A stretch of DNA of 64,000 nt from assembly GCF_024679095.1 (NCBI RefSeq), contig NC_066509.1, forward strand, positions 16,935,089 to 16,999,088. The letters are read 5' to 3'. The position numbers and the translations under genes are program-made. Shown here piece after piece: positions 41,536 through 53,362 of the stretch; within the stretch, counting starts at the first letter, position 1, and each line of letters begins with the position of its first letter. The stretch comes from Eriocheir sinensis (lineage: Eukaryota; Arthropoda; Malacostraca; Decapoda; Varunidae). The notes beneath the pieces are model-generated. The model did not search any database. It was not told the origin of the DNA and saw only the letters and a program-made list of their open reading frames with translations.

Positions 41536-43617
41536 ATGGACCCCCTTGCTGACCTTCAACCTCCCTCTTCTAACGAAGGGGGCCGGAGTCTAGGGTCGAC
41601 CGATGCACCAGGGCAGTACCACGAGGGTGAGGAAACGGCAGCTGCCATTGGAGGGGGAAATGTCGCGAACCAGGAAAACATCGGAAGTATCGGGCCCCAA
41701 ACCACCGCAGCCAGAACCGACGTCACGCTTCACTTGGCTCCGAGGGAGTACCTGGCGACGCTAGACGAAACCGGAAAGAAAGATCTCCTGAGATTGTCGC
41801 TGTCGACGCTGGATGCCACCGCAGGGCGAAGTTTAACGAAAGAAATCTGGGGTGAGGAGTCGCCCCACAACGTTGAAGTTCGGGAGGAGAAGGAGAGTGG
41901 TGGCGAGAGCTGCCATCAGCCCCGAAGCGGGTCACACGGATGTAGCTTTGAGCGTTGCGCTTCCGTTCATGTAAGTGTTGCACGGAGCAGTCCATCTCGG
42001 GGGAGATCTCGCGAACGATGTGACCGACGCACACGCGAAAGACTAGGCGTAAGAGGACACAGCCCATTTGTGCGCCGTAGCCGGTCCCGAGGGGGAACAG
42101 GTCGAAGAAGCCTCGGTCGCGAAATTAATCCACGGGCGGAGGAGGGCAGAAGCCAGAACCGTTGGCGTTACAGCAGACGTTGTAGCGTTGCTGACCGAAA
42201 CTCGCTCGAGAAAGAAGGATACTGGACGACTGCTAGGCACACATGCACGAGAGGGTCATCAAAACGTAGTTGGAGCCCCCCTCACCGGGGGGAGTCCAGA
42301 GGCCGCGTCAAACGTAACGGTGGAGGAAGCTCATGGAGCTCTCCGAGTAGTTCCCCGTCCACTGAGTCGGACGAGAGAAGCGCGTCTCACAGACGCCGAG
42401 TCTCAAGAGTACGTCGCGATCCGGACAAAGAGTATGGAAGACAGAATCCAAAGGACCGTGAGCGGAGAAAGAGTCGGAGATACTGGAGCGCAAAGTACAT
42501 GGGCCCACTACCAACCCCAGCGCTACCGCGGTTCGATGATAAGACGAAGGACAGTTACGTGCGATTCATCAAGCACTTCCGTGCCGTGGTGGCGCACACG
42601 GATTATACAGACGAAGATCGTTTGAGATTCTTGGCAGAGGTTTGTGACGAACCGGTGTCCAAGCAGTATCTGCAAATGATCCAGGCCTATGGAGCAGAGG
42701 GGGGGTATCAAGAGGCTTTGGAATACCTCAGTGACAACTTCGGTCTGAAGGTCGGAAAGACTCAGCGCTTACTAGAAAAGTTAAGGGAACGTAGTAAAAT
42801 GGAAGAAGGGGACCTGACTGGCGTCAGGCAAGTCTATGCGGACCTACGAGAGTATAGTCTCCACCTCCACGCTCAAGGGGGATCTAGCTCTGGAGCGGCA
42901 GAGCTGTTGCGACGGGACGTAATTGGTTGCCTACCTCAGTCCCACGAGACCCGATACTATGTAGAGGAACGACGGAGGAGTTACAAGATGATGTTAGAGC
43001 ATCTGATTAATTACGTAGCCGAGACCATGATGATCATGCGATCAGTACGACCAAGGGAACGGGAACCGGAGGAATCGATAACGAATAAGCCGAAAGCAGA
43101 ATACACTAAACCCAAGAGTGGGGCGGAAGTGAGGGAGGAATGTTGTTTGTGCTTATCGAACCACCCTCTCAGAGATTGCCGAGCGTTCAAGCGAATGGAT
43201 CCGAGCTCTCGGATGTCCGTGGTCATTAGGCACCGCGCCTGCTACCGGTGCTTAGGCAAAGGACACAACTCATCCACTTCTACGAGCACATCCGTATGTG
43301 GGGAAATAGGTTGTGGAGGTAAACACTCAGTCCTACTTCGTGGTGCAATGACACCTCTCGGAGCAACGCGTCCGGCACGAGGACGGGGGAGTGCTGAGCA
43401 TCCCTCCTCCTCATCAGCGAGGCGCATGCCTTACCAAGGGTTCGAGGACCAGAAAGAGCGATGGAGAAGAGACAGTGAGGTACGACCAGCACGGAGCACG
43501 AGGGTCTCCCCAGATGAGGTTGAACGAACCATGACACCAACAACAGCGGTTAGCAACCCAGCCTCTGTCAAGAGTAACCCGACGAAGCTCAAAGAAGGTG
43601 AAAAGTTACTAGAATAG
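41536..43617 (+). pseudogene. BEL/Pao Gag region
   Basis: Starts at the ATG at 41536, whose context GCAGCCATGG is good; the upstream in-frame GTG at 41521 is not needed. The first ~300 residues are Arg/Ser-rich and low complexity. Then comes the Pao/DUF1759-like Gag core with YVRFIKHFRAVVAHTDYTDE and RFLAEVCDEPVSKQYLQMI. C-terminal Cys/His motifs follow: CCLCLSNHPLRDC and CYRCLGKGH. The frame runs 694 codons to TAG at 43615. In BEL elements Gag and Pol are normally one frame, and translation continues in the same frame after this TAG, so it is probably a mutation although read-through cannot be excluded. Confidence 0.85.
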
Positions 43618-44190
43618 TACCATAAGACTGCCTTACCGATCGTGGAGGTTAAGGTCGGAGCTGTAGGGGGGAGAGAACCCAGGGGTGTGCGAGCCTTGGC
43701 CCTGCTAGACACAGGGAGTGATCGTTCATATTGCACCAAATCCTTAACGAAGAGACTATCGGTAGTGGGAGTCCCAACCACAATAGAGATCAACACATTG
43801 GGGCATTAAACACGCACGACGATGATGCAGACTCACGCAAGAGTGCGGGGCACGCGCGGACAGAAGAATAAGGCTATCGTTATGCACAACGTGCTAGTGG
43901 TCCCGGAACTCCCACAGGCCCTAGGGTCCCACGTAGCACAGGGAGACGAAGTGAACAGTTGGAGCCACCTTCGAGATCTGGATTTAACCAATGGAGACTT
44001 GGGCGGAGAGGACCTACTTATTGGACTAGACAATCCGCTAGCTATGCGGCCCTTGGAGGTGAGGAGGGCAAGCGACGAAGAGCCTTTTGCTGTACGCACC
44101 GCATTAGGATGGACCATCAACGGATCACTTACACCGACAAAATTAGATCCTACAGCAACTGCACATAGCTGTTTGACCATCTTCGAGTAA
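43618..44190 (+). pseudogene. BEL/Pao aspartic protease region (DUF1758-like)
   Basis: In frame with Gag after its TAG. It contains ALALLDTGSDRSYCTKSLTK, with the D-T-G catalytic triad at about 43708, then a TAA at 43807. The frame shifts to continue with VVPELPQALG, DLLIGLDNPLAMRPLEVRR and FAVRTALGWTINGSL, the conserved region after the protease. It ends with TAA at 44188. The protease cleaves the polyprotein in intact BEL elements; this one is dead. Confidence 0.8.
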
Positions 44191-44250
44191 GAAGGGGAAG
44201 GGAACAGTGCACACGCTACGCTAGAAGAACAAGTACGCTTATTCTGGGAG

Positions 44251-45445
44251 ATGGAGGAACCAGCGTTGAATACTCCAGAAAAGGAAGGCCAATCGGTTGA
44301 TGACAGGGCGGTGCTGAGACTATGGGATGAGACAGTCGACAGATGGGGTTCGCATTACGTATTCCCGATCCCTTTCAAGAAAGACACTGAATCAAGACAC
44401 GACAACCGTAGGATGGCCGAGAGCAGACTGAATAGCTTGAGAGCGCGACTTTCCAGACATCCGGCCCTGCGAGAAAGATATGCCCGAGAAATCGACAACT
44501 ACTGATGATGGGGCATGCAGAGAAAGTACCGATCGACAAACTGTTCACGGGTAAAAGGACCTGGTATTTTCCCCACCACCCAGTCTTTAACCCTCGCAAA
44601 CCAGAGAAGGTGCGGGTAGTGTTCGACTGTGCCGCAGCCCAAGATGGAGTTTCGCTCAGTTCAAAAGTCCGACAGGGCCCCGATTTAAATAATAACTTGT
44701 TAGGGGTCCTTGTCCAATTTAGACAAGAGCCCATCGCAGTGACGGCGGATATAAAGGCCATGTTTCACCAAGTACGAATAGCTGAAGAACACAAGGACGC
44801 TTTGCGGTTCCTTTGGTGGCAGGAGCCGAGCTTGACGGGTAGGCCGACCACCTTTCGGATGATAGTTCATCTGTTCGGCGGGATGTGGAGCCCATCTTGC
44901 CCTGCCTACGCCCTGAAGAAGACGTTTAGGGATTACGGGATGAGCACCCACCTGGAGTGGAAGGCGCGGTGAGGAATTTCTACGTAGATGACCTTCTCTT
45001 ATCAACCGTAACCGTGACCGAGGCAATGGAGATGGTGCGAGAACTGACTGCTCTCCTAGAGAAGGGGGGCTTTCACCTTACTAAGTGGACTAGCAACAGC
45101 GAACCGGTAATCTCGACCATCCCGATGAACGAGAGGAGTGATGTCGTTAAGGAACTCGGGCCGCAGACGAGGGGACGACCTGTCAGTCAAGCGCTGGGCA
45201 TAATCTGGGACACAGAGAGAGAGAAACCCCTCAGCAAAAGAGTTATACTGAGCACGTACAGCGCGGTCTATGACCCACTAGGGATGCTAGCACCGTTCGT
45301 CATCCGGGAAAAGATACTTTTCCAAGGGCTGTGTAGGGAAAGCCGGGGCTGGGATGAAACTCTGGATGATGAGACCGCGAAAAAATGGCGCGTGTGGCTA
45401 TTAAAGCTGGAGTCACTTGCAGACTTCAGTATTCCAAGGTGCTAC
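44251..45445 (+). pseudogene. BEL/Pao reverse transcriptase, 5' part
   Basis: Three frame segments, 44251-44505, 44505-44972 and 44957-45445, give collinear RT sequence: WDETVDRWGSHYVFPIPFK, HHPVFNPRKPEKVRVVFDCA, AVTADIKAMFHQVRIAEEHK (motif A Asp), then NFYVDDLLLS (catalytic YVDD) and SVYDPLG-like AVYDPLGMLAPFVIREKI. Frameshifts lie at about 44503 and 44950, with tandem TGA codons at 44504. The domain is cut at 45445 by the nested LTR element and resumes at 50700. Confidence 0.85.
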
Positions 45446-47272
45446 TGTAACGTACCTGCCGGCATACCAACACCGCAGAAGCCAGTTAAAAGCCAACTGG
45501 GAAAATTGGGAATAATCCCTTGTACATGGCCATGGTTATTTACCGGATCCAGTTTCTCCTCAGCCGAAACAATACCCGTAGAGGTTAATATGTCATAAGT
45601 AGATAACCACTTGCACGCATGTATATTTTTGTATATATAGATATTTACGTTAGGACTTAGAAATTAAGGGAAAATTAAGTTTAGAATTAACATACAAAAA
45701 GACAACCTCAGAAAGACAGAGGAAGGATAGATTAATGTACCAAGCTGAAAGGCGAGAAGGAAGTGTTGGAACCTTGAGGTGGCCACGTCGCCAGGAGAGG
45801 TAGCGAGGAAACCGCTCTGCCAGGCCAGATTCATTCTGGACTTAACCTTTCCGCACGGCACAGGTAAGCTCACCGCTCGCTAGAGTCCTGAGTGCCTGGG
45901 AGTGAGAGATAGCCCTAGCCGGCGTTCATTAGTGATTCATTCGGGACTTAACCTTTCCGCACGGCACAGGTGAGGGCGCGAGACAGCTGTCCAGGGGTTA
46001 GACAAGGCGAGTGGCCCGCCATCTTGATGCCGCCCCCATTGAGAGTCGGGAATGGACCCAGACGCCAGTGATGGACAAGGGTCGTGGCCTTAGTCATGAG
46101 TGCCTGAATGGAGCCAAGGTAAGGGCGAGCCAGTCCAGTCCCTGCCGCCCCCGCGACCACCAGGCTGGTGAAGGGAATAGAAGCGTTTCCGAAACCCCCC
46201 TTTAGGCACGGCACAACAACATAGTGTAGCTCGCAGGCCTCCACCAAGCCAAGGAAATTGTGTAAACCGGGTAAGAGGCATCCGCTTGGTGGACGAGGGG
46301 CAAAACAGTGACCTCAACCCCCCTTTAGCTGTAACAGTCTGATCTTTCTCTCACACTTACTCTTTTCTTCCGGTTTTTGTTATGAATGTGTTTTTTTGTG
46401 TGTGTGCACGCCGGTGCAGGCAGTTGAAATCGGAGTGTCTAGCCAATCGGGCGGTAGCCCTGTGATATATCCCGACATGGGTTCATTTCTCTCGCGTGTA
46501 GCATTTGTCAATAAGAATATTAGGGATTAGAAGAAAGGTTTTCACATTTGTAAACAATACATGCTACACTTCCTTCGTCTAGTGAGGATATGGTTAGAAC
46601 CAGAGACCCCTAGACGACTTTTTCTAGAAGAGGCTCAAGCCTGTGACTCCAGGTCCATAGCCTCAGTCAAAATATTAGGTAGGGTTTTCTTTTTTTGGTG
46701 GATATTGTGACTTGTGTATTAACCAAAACATGCTACACTCCCATCGGGAGTGAGGATTATTGTTAGGGGGAGCAAATCAATAAATTGTATTCTGTCTGTC
46801 CAGTGTTAATGCATACAGTCTTCCTAGCCTAAGGTGCAGTCTCGCAATCTCCCCCACCACGACCTCCGAAGGTAACCACGACCCCACACTACCAAACTTG
46901 GGACTGAGGATACCATCTACCTCAAGGAACAACCCATAGTAAGCTGGGGAACGACGGACACTATCTGCCAGGTGGGACAGTTGTTAAAGTCAAGTGTAGC
47001 CAGGGCAGGGAGAGTCTGGGGACTAAACAGTTAGTTTAGTTCCGCCCCACCTGGTTCATAGAACTGCCGTTCCTCACTTACAGGCTTTGGGGGTTGTGCC
47101 ATATTACAACCTCCTGGTGGCAGCTTACCGAGAGGGAACAGCAGGGAATCGAACCCAGCTGTACACTCTCTGAGGTTGAGGAATCTTAGCGTCACTATTT
47201 TTCCTCTTCCTCCCCTTTTTTTTTTTTTTTTTAACCTGTGATGGCCCAGGGGTCGAACCCGGGGCTGTTATA
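45446..47272 (+). repeat. 5' LTR of nested element
   Basis: 1,827 bp. It lacks a 47-bp segment present in the other LTR at about 48972-49018. It contains two copies of GACTTAACCTTTCCGCACGG-CACAGGT about 108 bp apart (45839 and 45947), each continuing into a splice-donor-like GTAAG or GTGAG. A TATA-like TTTGTATATATAGATA lies near 45630. Confidence 0.92.
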
Positions 47273-47295
47273 TTGGTGTTTCAGCGGTGGGATTT
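47273..47295 (+). other. Putative primer binding site of nested element
   Basis: TTGGTGTTTCAGCGGTGGGA immediately follows the 5' LTR. TGGTG plus CAGCGGTGGGATT resembles the complement of a tRNA-Leu 3' end, but with two extra bases and a mismatch, so priming by tRNA-Leu is only suggested. Confidence 0.4.
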
Positions 47296-48810
47296 CACTT
47301 TAACTAGTTGAGAATTGAACCATTGGGGGAAAATTAACTTATTAGAAACTGATTTTCAGTAAACTTTACAGAGTGAGTTCATGGTGGCTAGGTGTTAGAC
47401 TGCACCTGAGAGGAAGGTTAGAATATAAGATTTTTTTTGGTGTGCATTTAACCTTATATTATCTGTCTGAATTATGCCGAGGGTCGCCTTAATGGGCCCT
47501 AGTCAATTACCGGTGCACTGGAAAAACGTGTCATGGGAGTTTGATGTTAACCTAAGCTGTAAGAGGTAGGATTGCTGGAGAAAGATAAGGATGTCACCAA
47601 TGTTTTATGTTATGGGTTGTAAGTGGTAAAGAAAGGGAGTGTTGATAAGTAATTACTGTAAGGAAAACACCTTTGGAGACGCTAATGAATTACCCTAACG
47701 TCCCCGGGGACTGATGGTAAAGTGGGATCGAGCCCATATTCATTAACCTCCCCAATGCGTTTCCCTCCAAGATTCAGGTGATGATTATACTTCCCCCTTT
47801 CTTAGCCATAAAAATGAACAGGATGTTTTGGAAGAATAGTATCGTTCGCCCTAAGGTATCTAGTGTTCTATGTTATCTATTGTATTGTAAGTAATGGAAG
47901 ATTATATTTCCAACCACCTACATCAACGTCAGGCAAACCTGGGCACATGTAGATGTTTTGGAATGAACCGGGGTTAGGCAAGGGTGAAGCCGAAACTCCC
48001 GGAGAAAGAGTGATAGTTCACTAGTGGTAGTGTATCCACGAATGTGACATTTGTATTAGGGTGAAACTTCCGTCCGCCTCGATTTATCAATGTCATGAAA
48101 TCTACTGCTTTATTTATAAGTCGTGCAGCAGCACGCAGCTTACAGTCTACCCAATCTGGTACGGGGACATTCACTTCAGGACTTCCTAGGCGCTGAACTA
48201 AACTTTGCACGCCTTGCTGCGGAAACGGATGGCGAAAATGTCAGTGGGTGTATGAACCGATTTATGTGTTTTGTTTTTGTATATGTGAGGATTATTTTTA
48301 TTTTGTGTTTTGATTTGTAAGTGTATTCTGTTACAATTTTTGTTGGTTATGTAAGGTCAAGGGTGCACTGTGTTTAATCTTAGGAACGAGAGCGAGGGAG
48401 GCTAGTCTCGTCTGACACTCCTTACCTGTAGCCAGGTTACTAAGAGAAAGGCTGGGGCAGTGGACCGATGACAGATAATCGAGCCATGCTAGGTGAGGCA
48501 TCTTTGCTTTTGTTTAAGCAGGAAACGGGATTCTAGTATAGAATACCCTTAGGAAGTAAGCCCCAGGGTAGCCGTTATGTTGGGCAGGCCCTTGTTGTAT
48601 TATGGTACTACCGTGTTAGGGTAGGCGTTGTATTGTTGAAATCATGGAGCAGTGCTAAGTCGCTGTCTCTGTGCCACACGGACGCCTGATAGGAGAAGGA
48701 GGGTAGAGTTGGTTGATTAATGATATCCAAAGTATAATAACATAGTGCCTTAGTGGAAGGAAGGTATTAGGCTTCGGGAGAAACTAGGATCTTAAGGGAG
48801 GTGACACTAT
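47273..48810 (+). other. Internal region of nested element, non-coding
   Basis: 1,538 bp with only short unrelated open frames; the longest on either strand is about 78 codons and resembles nothing. The last bases before the 3' LTR, AAGGGAGGTGACACTAT, include a weak polypurine tract. Confidence 0.8.
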
Positions 48811-50695
48811 TGTAACGTACCTGCCGGCATACCAACACCGCAGAAGCCAGTTAAAAGCCAACTGGGAAAATTGGGAATAATCCCTTGTACATGGCCATGG
48901 TTATTTACCGGATCCAGTTTCTCCTCAGCCGAAACAATACCCGTAGAGGTTAATATGTCATAAGTAGATAAGGGAAGAGAGCGAGAAAGCTTGCTTGGGT
49001 TGGCACCCCTGATATGAATCCACTTGCACGCATGTATATTTTTGTATATATAGATATTTATGTTAGGACTTAGAAATTAAGGGAAAATTAAGTTTAGAAT
49101 TAACATACAAAAAGACAACCTCAGAAAGGCAGAGGAAGGATAGATTAATGTACCAAGCTGAAAGGCGAGAAGGAAAAGTGTTGGAACCTTGAGGTGGCCA
49201 CGTCGCCAGGAGAGGTAGTGAGGAAACCGCTCTGCCGGGCCAGATTCATTCTGGACTTAACCTTTCCGCACGGCACAGGTAAGCTCACCGCTCGCTAGAG
49301 TCCTGAGTGTCTGGGAGTGAGAGATAGCCCTAGCCGGCGTTCATTAGTGATTCATTCGGGACTTAACCTTTCCGCACGGCACAGGTGAGGGCGCGAGACA
49401 GCTGTCCAGGGGTTAGACAAGGCGAGTGGCCCGCCATCTTGAAACCGCCCCCATTGAGAGTCGGGAATGGACCCAGACGCCAGTGATGGACAAGGGTCGT
49501 GGCCTCAGTCATGAGTGCCTGAATGGAGCCAAGGTAAGGGCGAGCCAGTCCAGTCCCTGCCGCCTCCCCCCCCCGCGACCAGCAGGCTGGTGATGGGAAT
49601 AGAAGCGGATCCGAAACCCCCCTTTAGGCACGGCACAACAACATAGTGTAGCTCGCAGGCCTCCACCAAGCCAAGGAAATTGTGTAAACCGGGTAAGAGG
49701 CATCCGCTTGGTGGACGAGGGGCAAAACAGTGACCTCACCCCCCCTTTAGCTGTAACAGTCTGATCTTTCTCTCACACTTACTCTTTTCTTCCGGTTTTT
49801 GTTATGAATGTGTTTTTTTGTGTGTGTGCACGCCGGTGCAGGCAGTTGAAATCGGAGTGTCTAGCCAATCGGGCGGTAGCCCTGTGATATATCCCGACAT
49901 GGGTTCATTTCTCTCGCGTGTAGCATTTGTCAATAAGAATATTAGGGATTAGAAGAAAGGTTTTCACATTTGTAAACAATACATGCCACACTTCCTTCGT
50001 CTAGTGAGGATATGGTTAGAACCAGAGACCCCTAGACGACTTTTTCTGGAAGAGGCTTAAGCCTGTGACTCCAGGTCCATAGCCTCAGTCAAAATATTAG
50101 GTAGGGTTTTCTTTTTTTGGTGGATATTGTGACTTGTGTATTAACCAAAACATGCTACACTCCCATCGGGAGTGAGGATTATTGTTAGGGGGAGCAAATC
50201 AATAAATTGTATTCTGTCTGTCCTGTGTTAATGCATACAGCCTTCCTAGCCTAAGATGCAGTCTCGCAATCTCCCCCACCACGACCTCCGAAGGTAACCA
50301 CGACCCCACACTATCAAACTTGGGACAGAGGATACCATCTACCTCAAGGAACAACCCATAATAAGCTGGGGAACGACGGACACTATCTGCCAGGTGGGAC
50401 AGTTGTTAAAGTCAAGTGTTGCCAGGGCAGGGAGAGTCTGGGGACTAAACAGTTAGTTTAGTTCCGCCCCACCTGGTTCATAGAACTACCGTTCCTCACT
50501 TACAGGCTTTGGGGGTTGTGCCATATTACAGCCTCCTGGTGGCAGCTTACCGAGAGGGAACAGCAGGGAATCGAACCCACCTGTACCCTCTCTGAGGTTG
50601 AGGAATCTTAGCGTCACTATTTTTCCTCTTCCTCCCCTTTTTTTTTTTTTTTTCTAACCTGTGATGGCCCAGGGGTCGAACCCGGGGCTGTTATA
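48811..50695 (+). repeat. 3' LTR of nested element
   Basis: 1,885 bp. It has the extra 47-bp block beginning GGGAAGAGAGCGAGAAAGCT and a few small length changes in homopolymers relative to the 5' LTR. Confidence 0.92.
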
Positions 50696-50699
50696 CTAC

Positions 50700-51540
50700 A
50701 GTCCAACGCCCTTGGCCGAAGACACTCATACTGACCTACACGTTTTTGCGGATGCATCCCAGTTAGCCTATGGGGTGGCATGCTACCTGCGTTACGCTCA
50801 ACCGGACGAGGAGGTGAGTGTGGCTTTCATATACGGGAAGGCCCGGTTGGCTCCGCTGAAGCAATTAACAATTCCCAGGCTGGAACTGTGTGCAGCCCTC
50901 CTTGCGGCACAAGTCGCGAGGACTCTGGAGGCAGAACTTACCGTTACGATACACAGGATCATTCTGTGGACTGACAGCATGCTTGTGCTGTAGTACATTC
51001 ACAATCCGAGTCGGCGCTTCAAGACCTATGTTGCCAACAGGATCGCCAGCATTCAAGGTCTAACGCAGCCAGACAAGTGGCGACACGTGCCCACGCACCA
51101 GAATCCGGCGGATGACGCTTCACGAGGGCTGACGGCTGCTGAGCTACTCGCCGATTGTCGTTGGAAGACCGGTCCTCGGTTTCTGATGGAGGTGGAGGCA
51201 CAGTGGCCACGGTTACCTATAGTTCCCACTGACCTCTTAGACATACCTGAAACGAAACGAGAGGAACGAGCGGCAGTGCTACTGACCACGGAGGACTTCC
51301 CGTACACCCTTTGGAACCATCATTTCACCTGGACGAAACTTCTGCGGGCAGAGGCGATTCTCCGCCGCTTCCTCGACTGGACGATCGGCCCAAACAGGGG
51401 CCGCCGACAGTCGCCCTTGTTGACGGCCATGGACTTAGACGGGGCCGAATATTGCGTAGTAAGAGCCGTACAGAGCGAGTGTTATTCAGTAGAATTGGCA
51501 GCCTTGCGAACGTTTCTTGGACCCGTCGGGCGCCATCAGG
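50700..51540 (+). pseudogene. BEL/Pao RT 3' part and RNase H
   Basis: Continues the BEL pol frame after the nested insertion. It contains DLHVFADASQLAYGVACYLR (RNase H catalytic Asp), LTIPRLELCAALLAAQVART (catalytic Glu), IILWTDSMLVL (catalytic Asp), and then VPTHQNPADDASRGLTAAEL. A TAG at 50991 replaces what is usually a Gln or Arg codon before YIHN. The frame shifts near 51530 before the conserved IRVGGRL segment. Confidence 0.88.
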
Positions 51541-52738
51541 GTGGGCGGTCGGCTAAGTAAAGCCCCGTTGGATCCTAGTGCCCGTGAGCCGCTCCTCTTA
51601 CCTAGAACACGCCCACTCACCGTCGTTGTCGTTCGAGAGGTCCACTAGGGAGCTGCTAAATATATGGGCAGAGCCCACACCATCGCTGAATTAAGGCGCA
51701 GATTTTGGGTGCCGAGTTGCCGCCCCATTGTTGACCGCGTGTTGAAGCATTGTGTGGTCTACAGGCGGGCTAACTGGTGCGCGAAACATCAGCGGCAGGC
51801 CGACCTGCCAGAAGACAGAGTCACACCGGGCCAACCGCCGTTTGCGTCTACGGGACTGGATTGTTTTGAGCCCCTCCTCACTAAGACCGGCAGGAGGCGT
51901 ACGAAGCGATGGGGTTGCATCTTCACTTGCCTTGCGACGAGGGCCATACACCTGGAGGTCCTGTCGTGCCTAGACTCCCCGGCGCTATTGCGTGCTATAC
52001 GCAGGTTCATGACCCGGCGGGGGAAACCCAAAGTCATGCGTTCCGATTGCGGTACCAACTTGGTTCGCGTAGAGAAGGAGCTGAGAGAAGCGGCAGGGGC
52101 TTGGAACGACGACGGTCCCTTCCAGGCTGCCTTGGCAGATGACAGGATCCAGTGGCGCCTTAACCCACCTGGAGCCCCACACGCGGGTGGTGTGTGGGAG
52201 AGACAAATCCGCACAGTGAAGCGGATCATCCAGACAACTGTAGGCGATCAGATCCTCGATGATGACCGTCTTCTCACGCTTTTCTGCGAGATTGAACACG
52301 TTGTGAACTCTAGGCCGATCACTGCCGTCCCTAATGCCGCAGGGGAGCCGGAGGCGCTCTCCCCGGCTCAGTTGCTGCGGGGCGCAGCTGATACGGCACC
52401 GGCACTAGGACCTACCGATATCGTACAAGCCTACCAACGGCGATGGCGCCACGCACAACGGTTATCCGACCAGTTCTGGAAACGATTGTTGAGGTAATAC
52501 CTCCCTCTACTGAGGCGACGACAGAAAGGAAACCCGTCCCCAGGCTAATTTCCGGGTAGGGGATGTGGTGCTGGTCACGGGGGAACAAACCACGCGGAAC
52601 CAGTGGCCGCTGGCTCGGGTCACTCACGTCCACCCGAGCGACGATGGTCTAGTTAGGAAGGTCTCTCTAAAGACAGCCAAGCGAACGCTGGACCGTGCGC
52701 CGGTCAAGCTCTGTCTGCTGGAGGGAGTCTCCGCGTAA
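51541..52738 (+). pseudogene. BEL/Pao integrase and C-terminal domain
   Basis: The zinc-binding segment is damaged: a TAG at 51646, and the second Cys of the expected CVVC reads Tyr (HCVVYRRANW). The DDE core is visible: STGLDCFEPL, VMRSDCGTNLVRVEKEL and GAPHAGGVWERQIRTVKRII, so all three acidic residues remain. A TAA at 52495 interrupts FWKRLLR|YLPLL, and a frameshift near 52540 precedes the DUF5641-like tail (FRVGDVVLVTGEQTTRNQWP, VKLCLLEGVSA), ending with TAA at 52736. Confidence 0.88.
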
Positions 52739-52824
52739 CGCTCCAGTACCGGGCGTGTCGTGCCTGTAGCCTTCCGCTGCTGCGGGTACCGGCGTGTGTT
52801 TCAGAGAGCGCCTTCCGCCACCCA

Positions 52825-53045
52825 CGTTGTCCCGGGCGGTTTCGCCAACTCCGCATCACCCTGGGCGGTCTCGCCAATGGGGAGTAGGAGCGGTCTCGCC
52901 ATTAACATCTTGGGAGGTCTCGCCACACTGACTTTTGGCCGGTCTCGGCCACTGACGATCTCGGGCAGTCTCGCCGCTCTGACTCCTTGGGCGGTCTCGT
53001 CGTACTGATTCCTTAGGCGGCCTTTCCGCCCGCGGGCAGTCCGGC
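52825..53045 (+). repeat. GGGCGGTCTCGCC degenerate tandem repeat in BEL 3' region
   Basis: About eight spaced copies of GGGCGGTCTCGCC-like text (for example 52833, 52863, 52888, 52915, 52940, 52970, 52990), 25-30 bp apart, between pol and the polypurine tract. Confidence 0.85.
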
Positions 53046-53351
53046 CCCCTCAGTTGTCTCGGTAGACGGTCATGCCAGCCACCCACGTCGGGTGCCTTCG
53101 CGTTCTCCCGCTGTTGAGGGTGCCGTGTGGGATGCCCGGCCTTACCTTGCCGACGCACTTCCCTTGTTGCTGCTAGGGTCAAGATGGCACGTGTTGGTGC
53201 ACCGGCCGTGGCGGAGCGACTGCGCCGAGGAGTTTTTCCCCCGCAGCTTGTCCTTTAACGTAAATGTCGGGGTTTTTCCACTCACTGGCGCGGTTCCTCC
53301 CTCACCACGTGCCCTTGTCTAGCTCATGTCTTGAACACGCCTGGCGTGTCC

Positions 53352-53362
53352 AATGGGGGGAC
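53352..53362 (+). other. BEL/Pao polypurine tract
   Basis: AATGGGGGGAC directly precedes the 3' LTR, the expected position of the plus-strand primer. Confidence 0.8.

Larger units (their letters stand above)
45446..50695 (+). mobile_element. Non-coding LTR retrotransposon nested in BEL pol (LARD-like)
   Basis: Two long direct repeats, 45446-47272 and 48811-50695, start TGTAACGTACCTGCCGGCAT and end GGGGCTGTTATA. The 4-bp sequence CTAC flanks both sides (45442-45445, 50696-50699). The 1,538-bp internal region has no gag or pol frame, so the element fits the large retrotransposon derivative (LARD) concept: LTRs without coding capacity. Removing the element and one CTAC restores the BEL frame. 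The LTRs differ by few substitutions and small indels. Confidence 0.92.

Noticed and set aside
42068..42625. 185-codon frame overlapping BEL gag
   Set aside because: Shadow frame of Gag with no recognisable domain.
47974..48210. 78-codon antisense frame in the nested LTR element interior
   Set aside because: No similarity to gag, pol or env, and its length is within chance.
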